Shown here piece after piece: positions 1 through 7,600 of a stretch of 24,574 nucleotides of DNA. The notes beneath the pieces are model-generated. The model was not told the DNA's origin. It ran no database searches and saw only the letters and a list, made by a program, of their open reading frames with translations. The position numbers and the translations under genes were made by a program. Location: assembly GCA_964512305.1 (NCBI GenBank), contig CAZEIW010000082.1:1-24574 (forward strand), read 5' to 3'. The first letter of the stretch is position 1; every line of letters starts with the position of its first letter. Origin of the DNA: CAZEIW01 sp964512305 (GTDB lineage: Bacteria; Pseudomonadota; Gammaproteobacteria; Burkholderiales; Burkholderiaceae_F).

Positions 1-879
1 CAGCGCCATGCCCGGCGTCGGGTTGCCCAGGCTGCCGACTTGCACCGCGATCTGCTGCACGTCGGTGCGCCCCTTGGAGGCGCCCAGGTAGCGGTAGCTC
101 GCCACCTCAACCCCGCCGATGGTCACCTTCACCGTCGACCCCAAACCGCTGCTGCCGAAGTTCTTGCCCAGGATCGACAGGTACGCCCCGTTGTTGCCCT
201 CGCCGCCCGCATTCGGCCCGGACGCAACATCCGTGTACAGCACCAGCGGCCCCCCCGCCGGCGGAGGGCCTGAAGTGCCGAACGATGCACGCACGCTCTC
301 GCTGGCGCTCATCGTGACCGTGCAAGTGGTCGCCGCCCCGATGCAGCTCCCGCTCCAACCGGTGAAGCTGTACCCCGCTGCCGCCATCGCGTTCAGCGTG
401 ACCGGCGTGCCGCTGGCAAACGTTCCTGAGCAACCACTCGTGCCGGTGCAATTGATGCCGGAGGGATTCGACGTGACAGTACCGTTGCCAGCGATCGTCA
501 CCTGCAGCGGGTAGCTTTGCGCGGAGGCGGCGCTGAACGTGGCGCTCACGCTCTGCGCGGCGCTCATCGTGACCGCGCAGCTGCTGGAGGTTCCGGCGCA
601 GCCACCGCTCCAGCCGGCGAAGTTGTATCCGGCTGCCGCCGAGGCGCTCAGTGTGACAACCGTGCCGCTGGCGAACGTTCCCGAGCAACCACTCGTGCCG
701 GTACAGTTGATTCCGGAGGGATTCGACGTGACGGTGCCGTTGCCGTTGATCGCGACCTGCAGGGGATAGCTCTGCGAGACCGGCGTGGATCCTGAACCGG
801 TTGCGGCACCTCCGCCGCAACCCTGTAGCAAAAGACCCAAGAGCAACGACAATGCGCCCGCGCGCATCTTCGAATTCAT
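1..879 (-). CDS. Lipoprotein with two InlB-type repeats and IPT/TIG-like domain (3' end outside window)
   Basis: The reading frame runs from ATG 879 off the window edge, giving 293 residues without a stop. Residues 1-21 form a signal peptide: a charged start, a Leu-rich core and a lipobox LLQGC with Cys21, so export and lipid anchoring are likely. Two repeats of 85 residues follow (36-120 and 121-205), each carrying GNGTVTSNPSGINCTG, four cysteines (59, 65, 94, 101; 144, 150, 179, 186) and an AGY-F-GWSG core. This matches the divergent InlB B-repeat type of beta-grasp module. A Pro/Gly linker (203-211) leads to an IPT/TIG-like stretch with YLSILGKNFGSSG. I infer a cell-surface protein whose effector domain lies beyond the window. 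The ATG is preceded by a weak purine stretch (GGTGGGTGAAA). It is separated from the upstream glycosyltransferase gene by a terminator and a promoter, so it is probably its own transcription unit. Confidence 0.8.
   Translation of the reverse strand, partial: MNSKMRAGALSLLLGLLLQGCGGGAATGSGSTPVSQSYPLQVAINGNGTVTSNPSGINCTGTSGCSGTFASGTVVTLSASAAAGYNFAGWSGGCAGTSSSCAVTMSAAQSVSATFSAASAQSYPLQVTIAGNGTVTSNPSGINCTGTSGCSGTFASGTPVTLNAMAAAGYSFTGWSGSCIGAATTCTVTMSASESVRASFGTSGPPPAGGPLVLYTDVASGPNAGGEGNNGAYLSILGKNFGSSGLGSTVKVTIGGVEVASYRYLGASKGRTDVQQIAVQVGSLGNPTPGMAL
265..774 (-). repeat. Two tandem 255-bp direct repeats inside the lipoprotein gene
   Basis: The units at 520-774 and 265-519 are offset by exactly 255 bp (85 codons). 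The best-conserved block, 663-743 versus 408-488, differs at only a few bases. The repeats keep the reading frame, so unequal recombination could add or remove whole domains. Confidence 0.9.
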
Positions 880-988
880 TTTCACCCACCCCGATGAGTG
901 GTCCGCGCGGTGAGACCCGCGGGTACCACAATGAGAAGAAGACGTAATGACCGATCGCAAGGATTGGCAAGCGGCCAGGATCGGGGAC

Positions 989-1017
989 ACTGTAAGCAGC
1001 GATCACCCTCGTTTCAA
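989..1017 (-). promoter_or_regulatory. Sigma-70-type promoter for the lipoprotein gene
   Basis: On the minus strand TTGAAA (1017-1012, five of six matches to TTGACA) is followed after 17 bases by TACAGT (994-989, four of six matches to TATAAT). Transcription would begin near 982, leaving a leader of about 100 bases before ATG 879. The spacing is ideal and the element lies downstream of the neighbouring gene's terminator. No experiment supports it. Confidence 0.5.
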
Positions 1018-1028
1018 TGCGCTAGCCG

Positions 1029-1065
1029 GACTAACCAGGACGCGCTTGGGGGAAACTCGTTAGTC
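1029..1065. promoter_or_regulatory. Inverted repeat just upstream of the lipoprotein -35 box
   Basis: GACTAAC (1029-1035) and GTTAGTC (1059-1065) form a perfect 7-bp inverted repeat with 23 bases between. The arms lie about 12 to 48 bp upstream of the predicted -35 hexamer at 1012-1017, where an activator or repressor dimer could bind. The long spacer makes a regulator site more likely than a stable RNA hairpin. It could be chance. Confidence 0.3.
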
Positions 1066-1107
1066 TGCCCGGTGGTGGGGTCCCCCATGCCTCGCTGGAG
1101 AATCGAC

Positions 1108-1140
1108 AAAACTCGGCGCAGGCTTCGCGCGAACCTGCGC
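1108..1140 (-). terminator. Rho-independent-like terminator after the GT2 gene
   Basis: Reading the minus strand, a hairpin begins six bases after the GT2 stop codon. Arms GCGCAGG (1140-1134) and CCTGCGC (1122-1116) extend inwards by TTC/GAA with a single C bulge. Four bases beyond the stem is a TTTT run (1111-1108). The U-tract is short, but position and stem strength fit the end of the long minus-strand operon. Confidence 0.6.
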
Positions 1141-1146
1141 GCGGCA

Positions 1147-2187
1147 TCAAGAAACCACCTTACGCGCCAGACGTCTGATGCTCAACAGCGGCCGCACCGT
1201 CCATGCGGGCAGGCTGGCCAGCAATCGCAGCCAAGGCGGTCCTCCAAACTCGAAGAACTGATCCCGGACCTCCTGCAGTCGCCCATCGCGGACCAAGTAG
1301 CGCGCGCGGTGCGTCCGCATGGATCGCAGCAACGCCTCGTAGGATGACAGATGGCCGGCCACGAAATCCGCGTCCGCACCCCAGATGCGCTGAAGAATGG
1401 CGAGCCGGACGTCGATCTGCTCCACCTCCCGCGCGTCGGTCATGCGCGGTCCTCCGTGCACGTGCATGACGGCCAGTTCGGTATCCAGATAGGCGACCGG
1501 CGCAAGCTTCGCAAGCCGGGCGTAGCAGTCCCAGTCCTCCATCACTTTCCGATCGGTCGGAAAATGAAATTGATCGCCGGCGATCGATCGGCGCACGACG
1601 ATGCCTCCGCTGGTCACGTAATGCACCTGCATGAGCCCCGCATACAGGTGCCCGACATAGACGTCGAAGTCCGCCTGGCCGGGCGGCAGCTTGGCGATCG
1701 ATGAATACGGCCGACCGGGGCCGAGCAATCCCTTCAGGTGCAAGGGCGCGGATTCGGATCCGACCCACGGCGTCGTCCGCCAGTCGGAAACGAGGTCGTG
1801 CAACCTGGTCCCGTCCAATCGCTGCGAATAGAGATTGCAGAAACTGTAGACCGCTTGCGGATACCGCGACATCACAGCGCGCTGCAGCTGGAGCTTGTGC
1901 GGCAGCCATTCATCGTCAGAATCGAGAAACGCCACGAGCGGGCGGTTCGACATGCGGATCCCGTAGTTGCGCGCCGCACCGAGGCCTTGATTCTCCGTGC
2001 GAAGGTATCGGACGCCGTCGAACCCGCGGACCACCTCCGCGGTGCCGTCCGTCGATCCATCGTCAATGACGATCACTTCGTCCCCAGGCGATCCCGCCGC
2101 GAGCACGGATCGCAGCGCTCGACCGATCAGCGAAGCGCGGTTGTAGCTTGGGATGACGACACTGACGCCTTCGTGAGCGCTTTCCAT
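1147..2187 (-). CDS. GT2-family glycosyltransferase
   Basis: The 346-residue protein has a GT-A fold glycosyltransferase family 2 domain at its N-terminus: VSVVIPSYNRASLIGRAL at the nucleotide-binding start, IDDGSTDGT at 41-48, the metal-binding motif FLDSDDEW (Asp89, Asp91, Asp92) and a later MEDWDCYARL that supplies the usual Glu-Asp pair. No membrane segment or signal peptide is seen, so it should act in the cytoplasm or on the inner membrane face, adding a sugar from a nucleotide donor to an unknown acceptor. GGAAGG sits six bases before the ATG. It is the last gene of the operon, 45 bp after the phosphopantetheinyl transferase gene, and a hairpin terminator follows. It could decorate the NRPS product or an exopolysaccharide repeat; the sequence does not decide between them. 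Confidence 0.88.
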   Translation of the reverse strand: MESAHEGVSVVIPSYNRASLIGRALRSVLAAGSPGDEVIVIDDGSTDGTAEVVRGFDGVRYLRTENQGLGAARNYGIRMSNRPLVAFLDSDDEWLPHKLQLQRAVMSRYPQAVYSFCNLYSQRLDGTRLHDLVSDWRTTPWVGSESAPLHLKGLLGPGRPYSSIAKLPPGQADFDVYVGHLYAGLMQVHYVTSGGIVVRRSIAGDQFHFPTDRKVMEDWDCYARLAKLAPVAYLDTELAVMHVHGGPRMTDAREVEQIDVRLAILQRIWGADADFVAGHLSSYEALLRSMRTHRARYLVRDGRLQEVRDQFFEFGGPPWLRLLASLPAWTVRPLLSIRRLARKVVS

Positions 2188-2232
2188 GTCTGCCTTCCAA
2201 TCGGCGCGTGCCCGTGTCCGAATTCTCGATTT

Positions 2233-2949
2233 TCAGCGAAGCTCGGCGCAGTGACGTTCGAACACGCGCGCCTCCGCGGAAGCCGTGGTAGCGATCGCCG
2301 CAATCGCATCGCTTCGAAAATTGCACCCCCTGACGATAAGTTCGACCATGCCGCGCTCGCTGCTCAGCGCAACGCGCCGCGCCGTCGTCTCGATCCCGAC
2401 CTCCACGCCACGGGTTGCCGTGGTCAGGCCCGTGCCAATGGCCTTGAGACACGCTTCCTTGCGAGTCCAGCAGGTGAGGAATCCCCGGTCGCGTCGCGCC
2501 GGCGCCAAAGCGCACAGCGCGGCGGCTTCCGCCCGGGAGAAGAATCGTTCCGCCAGCAACGCGCCATCTGCAACCCGCCGCACCATCTCGACGTCGACGC
2601 CGATCGGCCCCGAAGACGTGACCCCGATCAGCGCCAGCGTGTCGCTGTGACTGAGGTTGAAATCGAAGCCATGCGCGCCCTCGATGCGCGGGCGGCCGAG
2701 CGCATCGCTGACGAAGTCAAGTGCCGCGGCGCGCAAGCCCACGTACGTCGCAAGGACCCGCCGCAAAGCGGCGCGCGCCGCGACGAAGCGGTTCCGATCA
2801 CGATCAGACGCGAAACGCGCGGCGCGCGCGCGTTCGCCCTGGGACAGCAGCGCCAGGTCCGCGCCGTCGATGCCCGTCCCGAGCTCGACGCACCAGAGAT
2901 CGACCTGGACACCGGCACCGCAGGCGCCTGTGGGCATTGCGCCGCTCAT
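2233..2949 (-). CDS. Sfp-type 4'-phosphopantetheinyl transferase
   Basis: The 238-residue protein would transfer phosphopantetheine from CoA to the serine of carrier domains. The family marks are visible in order: FNLSHSD at 97-103, the magnesium-binding GVDVE at 117-121 (Asp119, Glu121) and WTRKEACLK at 161-169 (Trp161, Lys164, Glu165, Lys169). Length and domain order fit the Sfp/Gsp class used by NRPS rather than the short AcpS class. Its ATG at 2949 overlaps the stop of the preceding hydrolase gene (ATGA), implying coupled translation. Placed just after the NRPS and its hydrolases, it is very likely the enzyme that activates the two carrier domains, Ser590 and Ser1650. Confidence 0.92.
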   Translation of the reverse strand: MSGAMPTGACGAGVQVDLWCVELGTGIDGADLALLSQGERARAARFASDRDRNRFVAARAALRRVLATYVGLRAAALDFVSDALGRPRIEGAHGFDFNLSHSDTLALIGVTSSGPIGVDVEMVRRVADGALLAERFFSRAEAAALCALAPARRDRGFLTCWTRKEACLKAIGTGLTTATRGVEVGIETTARRVALSSERGMVELIVRGCNFRSDAIAAIATTASAEARVFERHCAELR

Positions 2950-3845
2950 TTCGGGGAGTGGGACACCGGAGCCGGTCCCGGAGAAGCGCCGAGGGATCCG
3001 ATCCACTCGACGACTATCTGCAGCAGCGCCTGCTGCGCCGAGCGCGAAGTCAGCGTGTGATCCGCACGGCTCAGGAAGATGCACGAGATCCGATCGGCGA
3101 TCCCGAGGCCCCGGAAGCTGTCGCGGTACTGGCTCGCGTAGTTGTAGTCGCTTCTGAAGCCGCCCGTATAGACGATTTTGATGTCGACGCCCCGGTCGAG
3201 CAGCTGCCGCAGGTGGGCCGCGAACTCGCGCGCGGGCGGAATGTACGTTCGCCCATAGCGAAGGCGTGAAGCGGGAGCTTGCTGCCCCTGTGCCGTTTGC
3301 CGCCGCCTTACGTACCCGACGATCGCCCGCACGGCTCCGCGCAGCGCGCGACGCGCGGCATCCGGCAGCCCGAATTCCTGCATGCGGTCCAGGACGTGCA
3401 GGAACCTGCTCCTGAGCGTCGGGTAGATGTACGGGTCCCACAGCAGCAGGCCGCACAGGCGCTCGTCCTGCAGCGCCGTCAGGTGCGCGATGTCCGCACC
3501 CGAGCAGAAGCCGATCATTGCGAAGTGCCGCACGCCGTGGCGGGCCTGCGCCTCGTCCAGCGCGAGCCGCGTATCGACGATGAACTGCTGTTCGAACGGC
3601 AATGGCCTCGCAGGGCGCCGGCTGTCGCCGAGGCCGCTCATGTCGAACCGGATGCTCGGCACCCCGACACGCGCGAGCGCCCGCGCAATCAGGACGTTGA
3701 TCCCGTGCGGGCCGGTGCGGGAGAGCACGCCGGCGTTCGTCAGGATCACGCCCAGGCCGGGAGCCGTTCCCTGGGGCTGCTCGCCGAAGGTGTGCGTGCC
3801 GACGAGCACCCGCTCCGGGCCGAACAGGACCGTGTCTTCCCTCAC
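2946..3845 (-). CDS. Alpha/beta hydrolase, exosortase A-associated hydrolase 1-like, Cys nucleophile
   Basis: The product is 299 residues if translation begins at GTG 3845. That start overlaps the TGA of the upstream hydrolase (GTGA), and no ATG precedes the conserved N-terminal strand. An alpha/beta hydrolase fold is indicated by ILTNAGVLSRTGPHG, FDMSGLGDS at 68-75 and the nucleophile elbow GFCSG at 112-116. There Cys114 stands where serine is usual, as I recall for exosortase A-associated hydrolase 1 and for dienelactone hydrolases. A likely catalytic His263 lies in LSRADHT. I infer a thioester or ester hydrolase or acyltransferase. Since the NRPS has no thioesterase, product release is an attractive job for it. 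The family name rests on recalled motif resemblance. Its 3' end overlaps the PPTase start. Confidence 0.75.
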   Translation of the reverse strand: MREDTVLFGPERVLVGTHTFGEQPQGTAPGLGVILTNAGVLSRTGPHGINVLIARALARVGVPSIRFDMSGLGDSRRPARPLPFEQQFIVDTRLALDEAQARHGVRHFAMIGFCSGADIAHLTALQDERLCGLLLWDPYIYPTLRSRFLHVLDRMQEFGLPDAARRALRGAVRAIVGYVRRRQTAQGQQAPASRLRYGRTYIPPAREFAAHLRQLLDRGVDIKIVYTGGFRSDYNYASQYRDSFRGLGIADRISCIFLSRADHTLTSRSAQQALLQIVVEWIGSLGASPGPAPVSHSPK

Positions 3846-4654
3846 GGCTGCGCCACCGAAGCGAGGACGGCGCGCTGAACGTCCTGCGGCGCGATCGCGG
3901 TTCCGAGGGCCTCGCTGGAGGTCCAATCGATGCGCGACTCGATTCCGACGCGCTCCAGGTTCGCCGCCTGCGGCAACTCGGCGCGCGCGAGCCGATCGGG
4001 TGCGAGCGCGACGCGGACCCGCGTGCCGCCACCCAGCAGGTCCGCCAGCGGCAGCGTTCGAAAGTCCTTCAATTCGGCCGCAAGCGTGGGCCCCACTTCG
4101 AAGCCTAGGGGGCATCCCGGCAGCGCCGGCTCAGGCTCGCCCGTCTCACGCTGCAGCCGGGCCCAGTTCATGTCCAGTCCCTCGCTGAGAGCCTCGCGGT
4201 GGCGCGCAAGCAGGAACTCGCCGTATCCTGCGCCGTCGATCACCGGATCCCAGAGCAGCACCTCGCAAGGGCGCTGCGGCGCCCTGGCAGCCGCCAGCGC
4301 GGCAAGGCTGGCGCCCAGGCGCAGACCGAACCAGTGCACCGGCACCGCGCCCTTCAGCCGGTTGCGAAGCCAGGCGTCGGCGGCGAGCACGTCGGCGACC
4401 CAGCCGCTCAGCGACTGGTCCGCCAGCTCGCCGGGCGAATCGCCGGTGCCGTGGAGATCGAAGCGCAGCGCCGAGCAGCCTTCACGCGCCAGCCTCTCGG
4501 CCAGGACCCGGTACATCTGCTTGCTGCGGACGGCTTCCTGGCCGAACGGGTTGCACAGCAGCCACGCCGCCCGTCCGGGAGGCGCGTCCGGCAGGCTCAG
4601 GATCCCGAGCATCTCGCGCCCGGGCGCCCCGAAGCGGGCGATCAGCTGATCCAT
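3842..4654 (-). CDS. Alpha/beta hydrolase-like protein, exosortase A-associated hydrolase 2-like, probably non-catalytic
   Basis: The 270-residue protein has the core of an alpha/beta hydrolase: LLCNPFGQEAVRSKQMYRVL, FDLHGTGDSPGE at 65-76 and LLWDPV near 134. The nucleophile elbow reads GLRLG (110-114), with Arg112 at the catalytic serine position, and no histidine occurs in the C-terminal third where the triad base should be. This GLRLG form matches my memory of exosortase A-associated hydrolase 2. I infer a degenerate partner or acyl-binding protein rather than an active hydrolase. It starts 37 bp after the NRPS stop without a good ribosome site and ends in a 4-bp overlap with the active-looking hydrolase 1 gene, so the two may form a complex. 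Confidence 0.75.
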   Translation of the reverse strand: MDQLIARFGAPGREMLGILSLPDAPPGRAAWLLCNPFGQEAVRSKQMYRVLAERLAREGCSALRFDLHGTGDSPGELADQSLSGWVADVLAADAWLRNRLKGAVPVHWFGLRLGASLAALAAARAPQRPCEVLLWDPVIDGAGYGEFLLARHREALSEGLDMNWARLQRETGEPEPALPGCPLGFEVGPTLAAELKDFRTLPLADLLGGGTRVRVALAPDRLARAELPQAANLERVGIESRIDWTSSEALGTAIAPQDVQRAVLASVAQP

Positions 4655-4691
4655 GAGGAAGGAATACGCGCAGGACGATCGAGCCGTACGG

Positions 4692-7600
4692 CTAGCGAGC
4701 CCCCAGCCGCCCGATCAGGCGCCCAAGGAGTCCCGGGGACGGCTTGGCCGCGGGCGCGCCCGCTTCCGGCCCGGCGGACTCTTCGTCAGCCGAACAAGCC
4801 ATCTGGGCAAGCGTCTCGAAGCCGAACTGGCGCGGCGCGATGCGGCGGCCGGCGCGCTTTTCGATCAGCGCGATGGCGCGCATCGCGAGCAGCGAGTGCC
4901 CGCCGAGATCGAAGAAGTTGTCGCTCGGGCGCACATGCGCAACGCCGAGAACTTCGCGCCAGACCCCCGCAATCGACTCTTCGGTCGGCGTCAGCGCGGC
5001 CTGAGCGGTCGCGGCGGCGGACGGCTCCGGCGACTGCAGCGGCAGCGGCAGGGCCCGTCGGTCCAGCTTGCCGTTGGGCTGCAGCGGGAACGCCTCGAGC
5101 TGCACGAAGTGCTGGGGCACCATGTATTCGGGCAACGTCCGCCGCAGATGGCTCCGCAGATCGGCTTCGGCCGGCATCGCTCGCTCGCACAGCAGGTACG
5201 CGACGAGGCGAACGTCGCCGGGCCGGACCTCGCGCGCGGCCACCACCGCCCTGCTCACGCCCGGCACGGAGGCAAGCTGCGCCTCGATTTCCCCCGGCTC
5301 GATGCGGAAGCCGCGCACCTTGACCTGGAAGTCGAGCCGCCCCATGTGCTCGAGCAGGCCATCGTGCCGCCAACGGCCGCGGTCGCCGGTGCGGTAGAGC
5401 CTGGCCGACGCATCGGGGCCGAAAGGATCGGCGACGAAGCGATCGGCGGTGAGCTCGGGACGCGCGAGGTAGCCCAGGGCCACGCCGTCGCCGCCGATGC
5501 AGATCTCGCCCGGCACGCCCGGCGGGCAGGGCTGCAGCGATTCGTCGAGGATCCAGACGGTCGTGTTGGCGATCGGGCGTCCGATGGAGATCCCCCGCTC
5601 GGGACGCTCGACCTTCCAGCAGGTCGACCAGACGGTCGTCTCGGTCGGCCCGTACATGTTCCACAGCTCGCCCGTGCGCACGAGGAGCTGGCGCGCCAGA
5701 TCCAGCGGCAGTCCTTCGCCGCCAACCAGCGCCTTGAAGGTGTCCGTGCCCTGCCACCCGGCTTCGATCAGCATTCGCCATCCCGAGGGCGTTGCCTGCA
5801 TCACGTTGGCGCCGCTCGACTCGACGAGCTCGCGAAGCGCCTGGCCGTCGACGACCTGATCGCGGCCGGCGATGACGATTTCGGCGCCGACAGTCAGCGG
5901 GAGCAGCAACTCCAGCACGGCGATGTCGAACGACAGCGTCGTCACGGCGACCAACCGGTCCGCCGCGCCGAGGCCCGGTTCGCGCGCCATGCTAGCCAGG
6001 AAGTTGACGACCGCGCCGTGCGGGACGCAGACGCCCTTGGGCCTGCCGGTCGATCCCGACGTGTAGATCACGTAGGCCGGATCACCCGGACGGGCGTCGC
6101 GTCCATCATCGGGTGCGAGCGGATCGCCGGAATCCGAATCCCTGCCGGCTTCTTCCCGATCCAGGACGAATGAGCGCTCTCGCGGCCAGGCGAGTGCGCC
6201 GGCGCTGGCCGAATCGGTGATCAGCCACGCCAGGCCCGCGTCCCCAGCCATGGCCGCCAGCCGCTCCGCCGGATAGGCCGGGTCCAGCGGCACATAGGCG
6301 GCCCCGGACTTGAGGACCGCAAGCAGCGCCGCGACCATGTCGATGCCGCGCTCCACCGCCAGCCCGACCAGCTTGCCCCGCCCGATGCCGCACGAGCGAA
6401 GGCGCCGCGCCAGGCGGCCGGCGCGCGCATCGAGCTCGCCGTACGTGCAGGCGGCGCCGGCGCTTCGCAAGGCAACCCGATCCGGCGTGCGCAAGACCTG
6501 CGCTTCGACCAGCCGGGACGCGCTCAGCTCGCGGGGGTACGGCGCAGCCGTCCGGTTCAGGCGCTCGAGGTCGCGCCGCTCGGCGTCGCCGAGCATCGGG
6601 ATCCGGCACACGGCCCGGTCCGGCTCGGCGGCGATCGCCTGCATCAGCGCCACGAACTGCCTGCACATGCCTCGGACGGTCGCGCTCTCGAACAGGTCCG
6701 TGCTGTACTCGAACAGGCCGTCGAGGCGCCCGGCGGTTTCAGAGAGCACCATCGACAGGTCGAACTTGGAAGTGCCGGTCTCCAGCGCCTGGTTGCCGGC
6801 GACCTTCGATACCTGAGAAAGGCCGTTTGCCTCGTGCATCACGAACAGGGTCTGGAACAGCGGCGTGCGGCCCGGAGCCCGTTCGGGCGCCACTTCGGCC
6901 ACCAGAAGGTTGATGGGCACATCCGCGTGAGCGAAAGCCCCGACTGCGCCGTCGCGGACCTGGCGCAGCAGCGAGCGGAAACTCATGCCGTCGCCGATTC
7001 GCGCGCGCAGCACCAGCGTGTTGAGGAAGAAGCCGACCAGGGGTTCGGTCTCGCTCAGCGTCCGGCGCGTGATCGGCGTGCCGACCAGGATGTCGGACTG
7101 GCCCGAGTAGCGGTGAAGAAGGACCGCGAAGCCCGCCTCGAGCACCATGAAAGGCGTGGCCTGTTCCTCGCGGCCCAGCGCGCCGAGCCGCTCGACGAGG
7201 GGCTTCGGCAGCTCGAACGTTTCGATGGCACCCCGCATGCTCTGCGATGCCGGGCGTGGCCTGTCGGCAGGCAGGTCCAGGACGGTGCTTGCCCCGGCCA
7301 GCTGCTCCTTCCAGTACCCCAGCTGGCGCTGCACGGCTTCCTGGCGCGAATCGTCCCGCTGCCACGCCGCGAAGTCCGCATACTGGATCGGCAGAGGCGC
7401 GAGCGATGGCTTGCGGCCCGCCGCACAGGACTCGTACAGCGATCGGATCTCCCTCTGCAGGATCTCCATCGACCACTCGTCGGCGACGATGTGGTGGATC
7501 GTCAGCAGCAGCCGGTGGTCCAGGGGCGACATTCGAACGAGCGCCGACCGCAGGAGCGGGGGCGCCGCCAGATCGAACGCGCGCCGGCTTTGCTCGTGGA

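Noticed and set aside
950..975. A possible sigma-54 promoter (TTGCCAATCCTTGCG on the minus strand) ahead of the lipoprotein gene
   Set aside because: The spacing between the two elements is one base short and the -24 GG pair is missing; the sigma-70 match at 989-1017 is better.
1029..1087. A riboswitch in the lipoprotein leader (GACTAAC repeat plus GGGGTCCCC)
   Set aside because: Both elements lie upstream of the predicted transcription start and no conserved riboswitch core was recognised.
1738..3060. Long plus-strand open frame (440 codons) opposite the GT2, PPTase and hydrolase genes
   Set aside because: It is Arg/Pro-rich with no domain and lies antisense to three clear genes. Such frames arise from the GC-biased third positions of the true strand.
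2233..4032. A 599-residue minus-strand frame that would add a long N-terminus to the PPTase
   Set aside because: The added part is the out-of-frame shadow of hydrolase 1. The ATG at 2949, overlapping the hydrolase stop, fits the family length.
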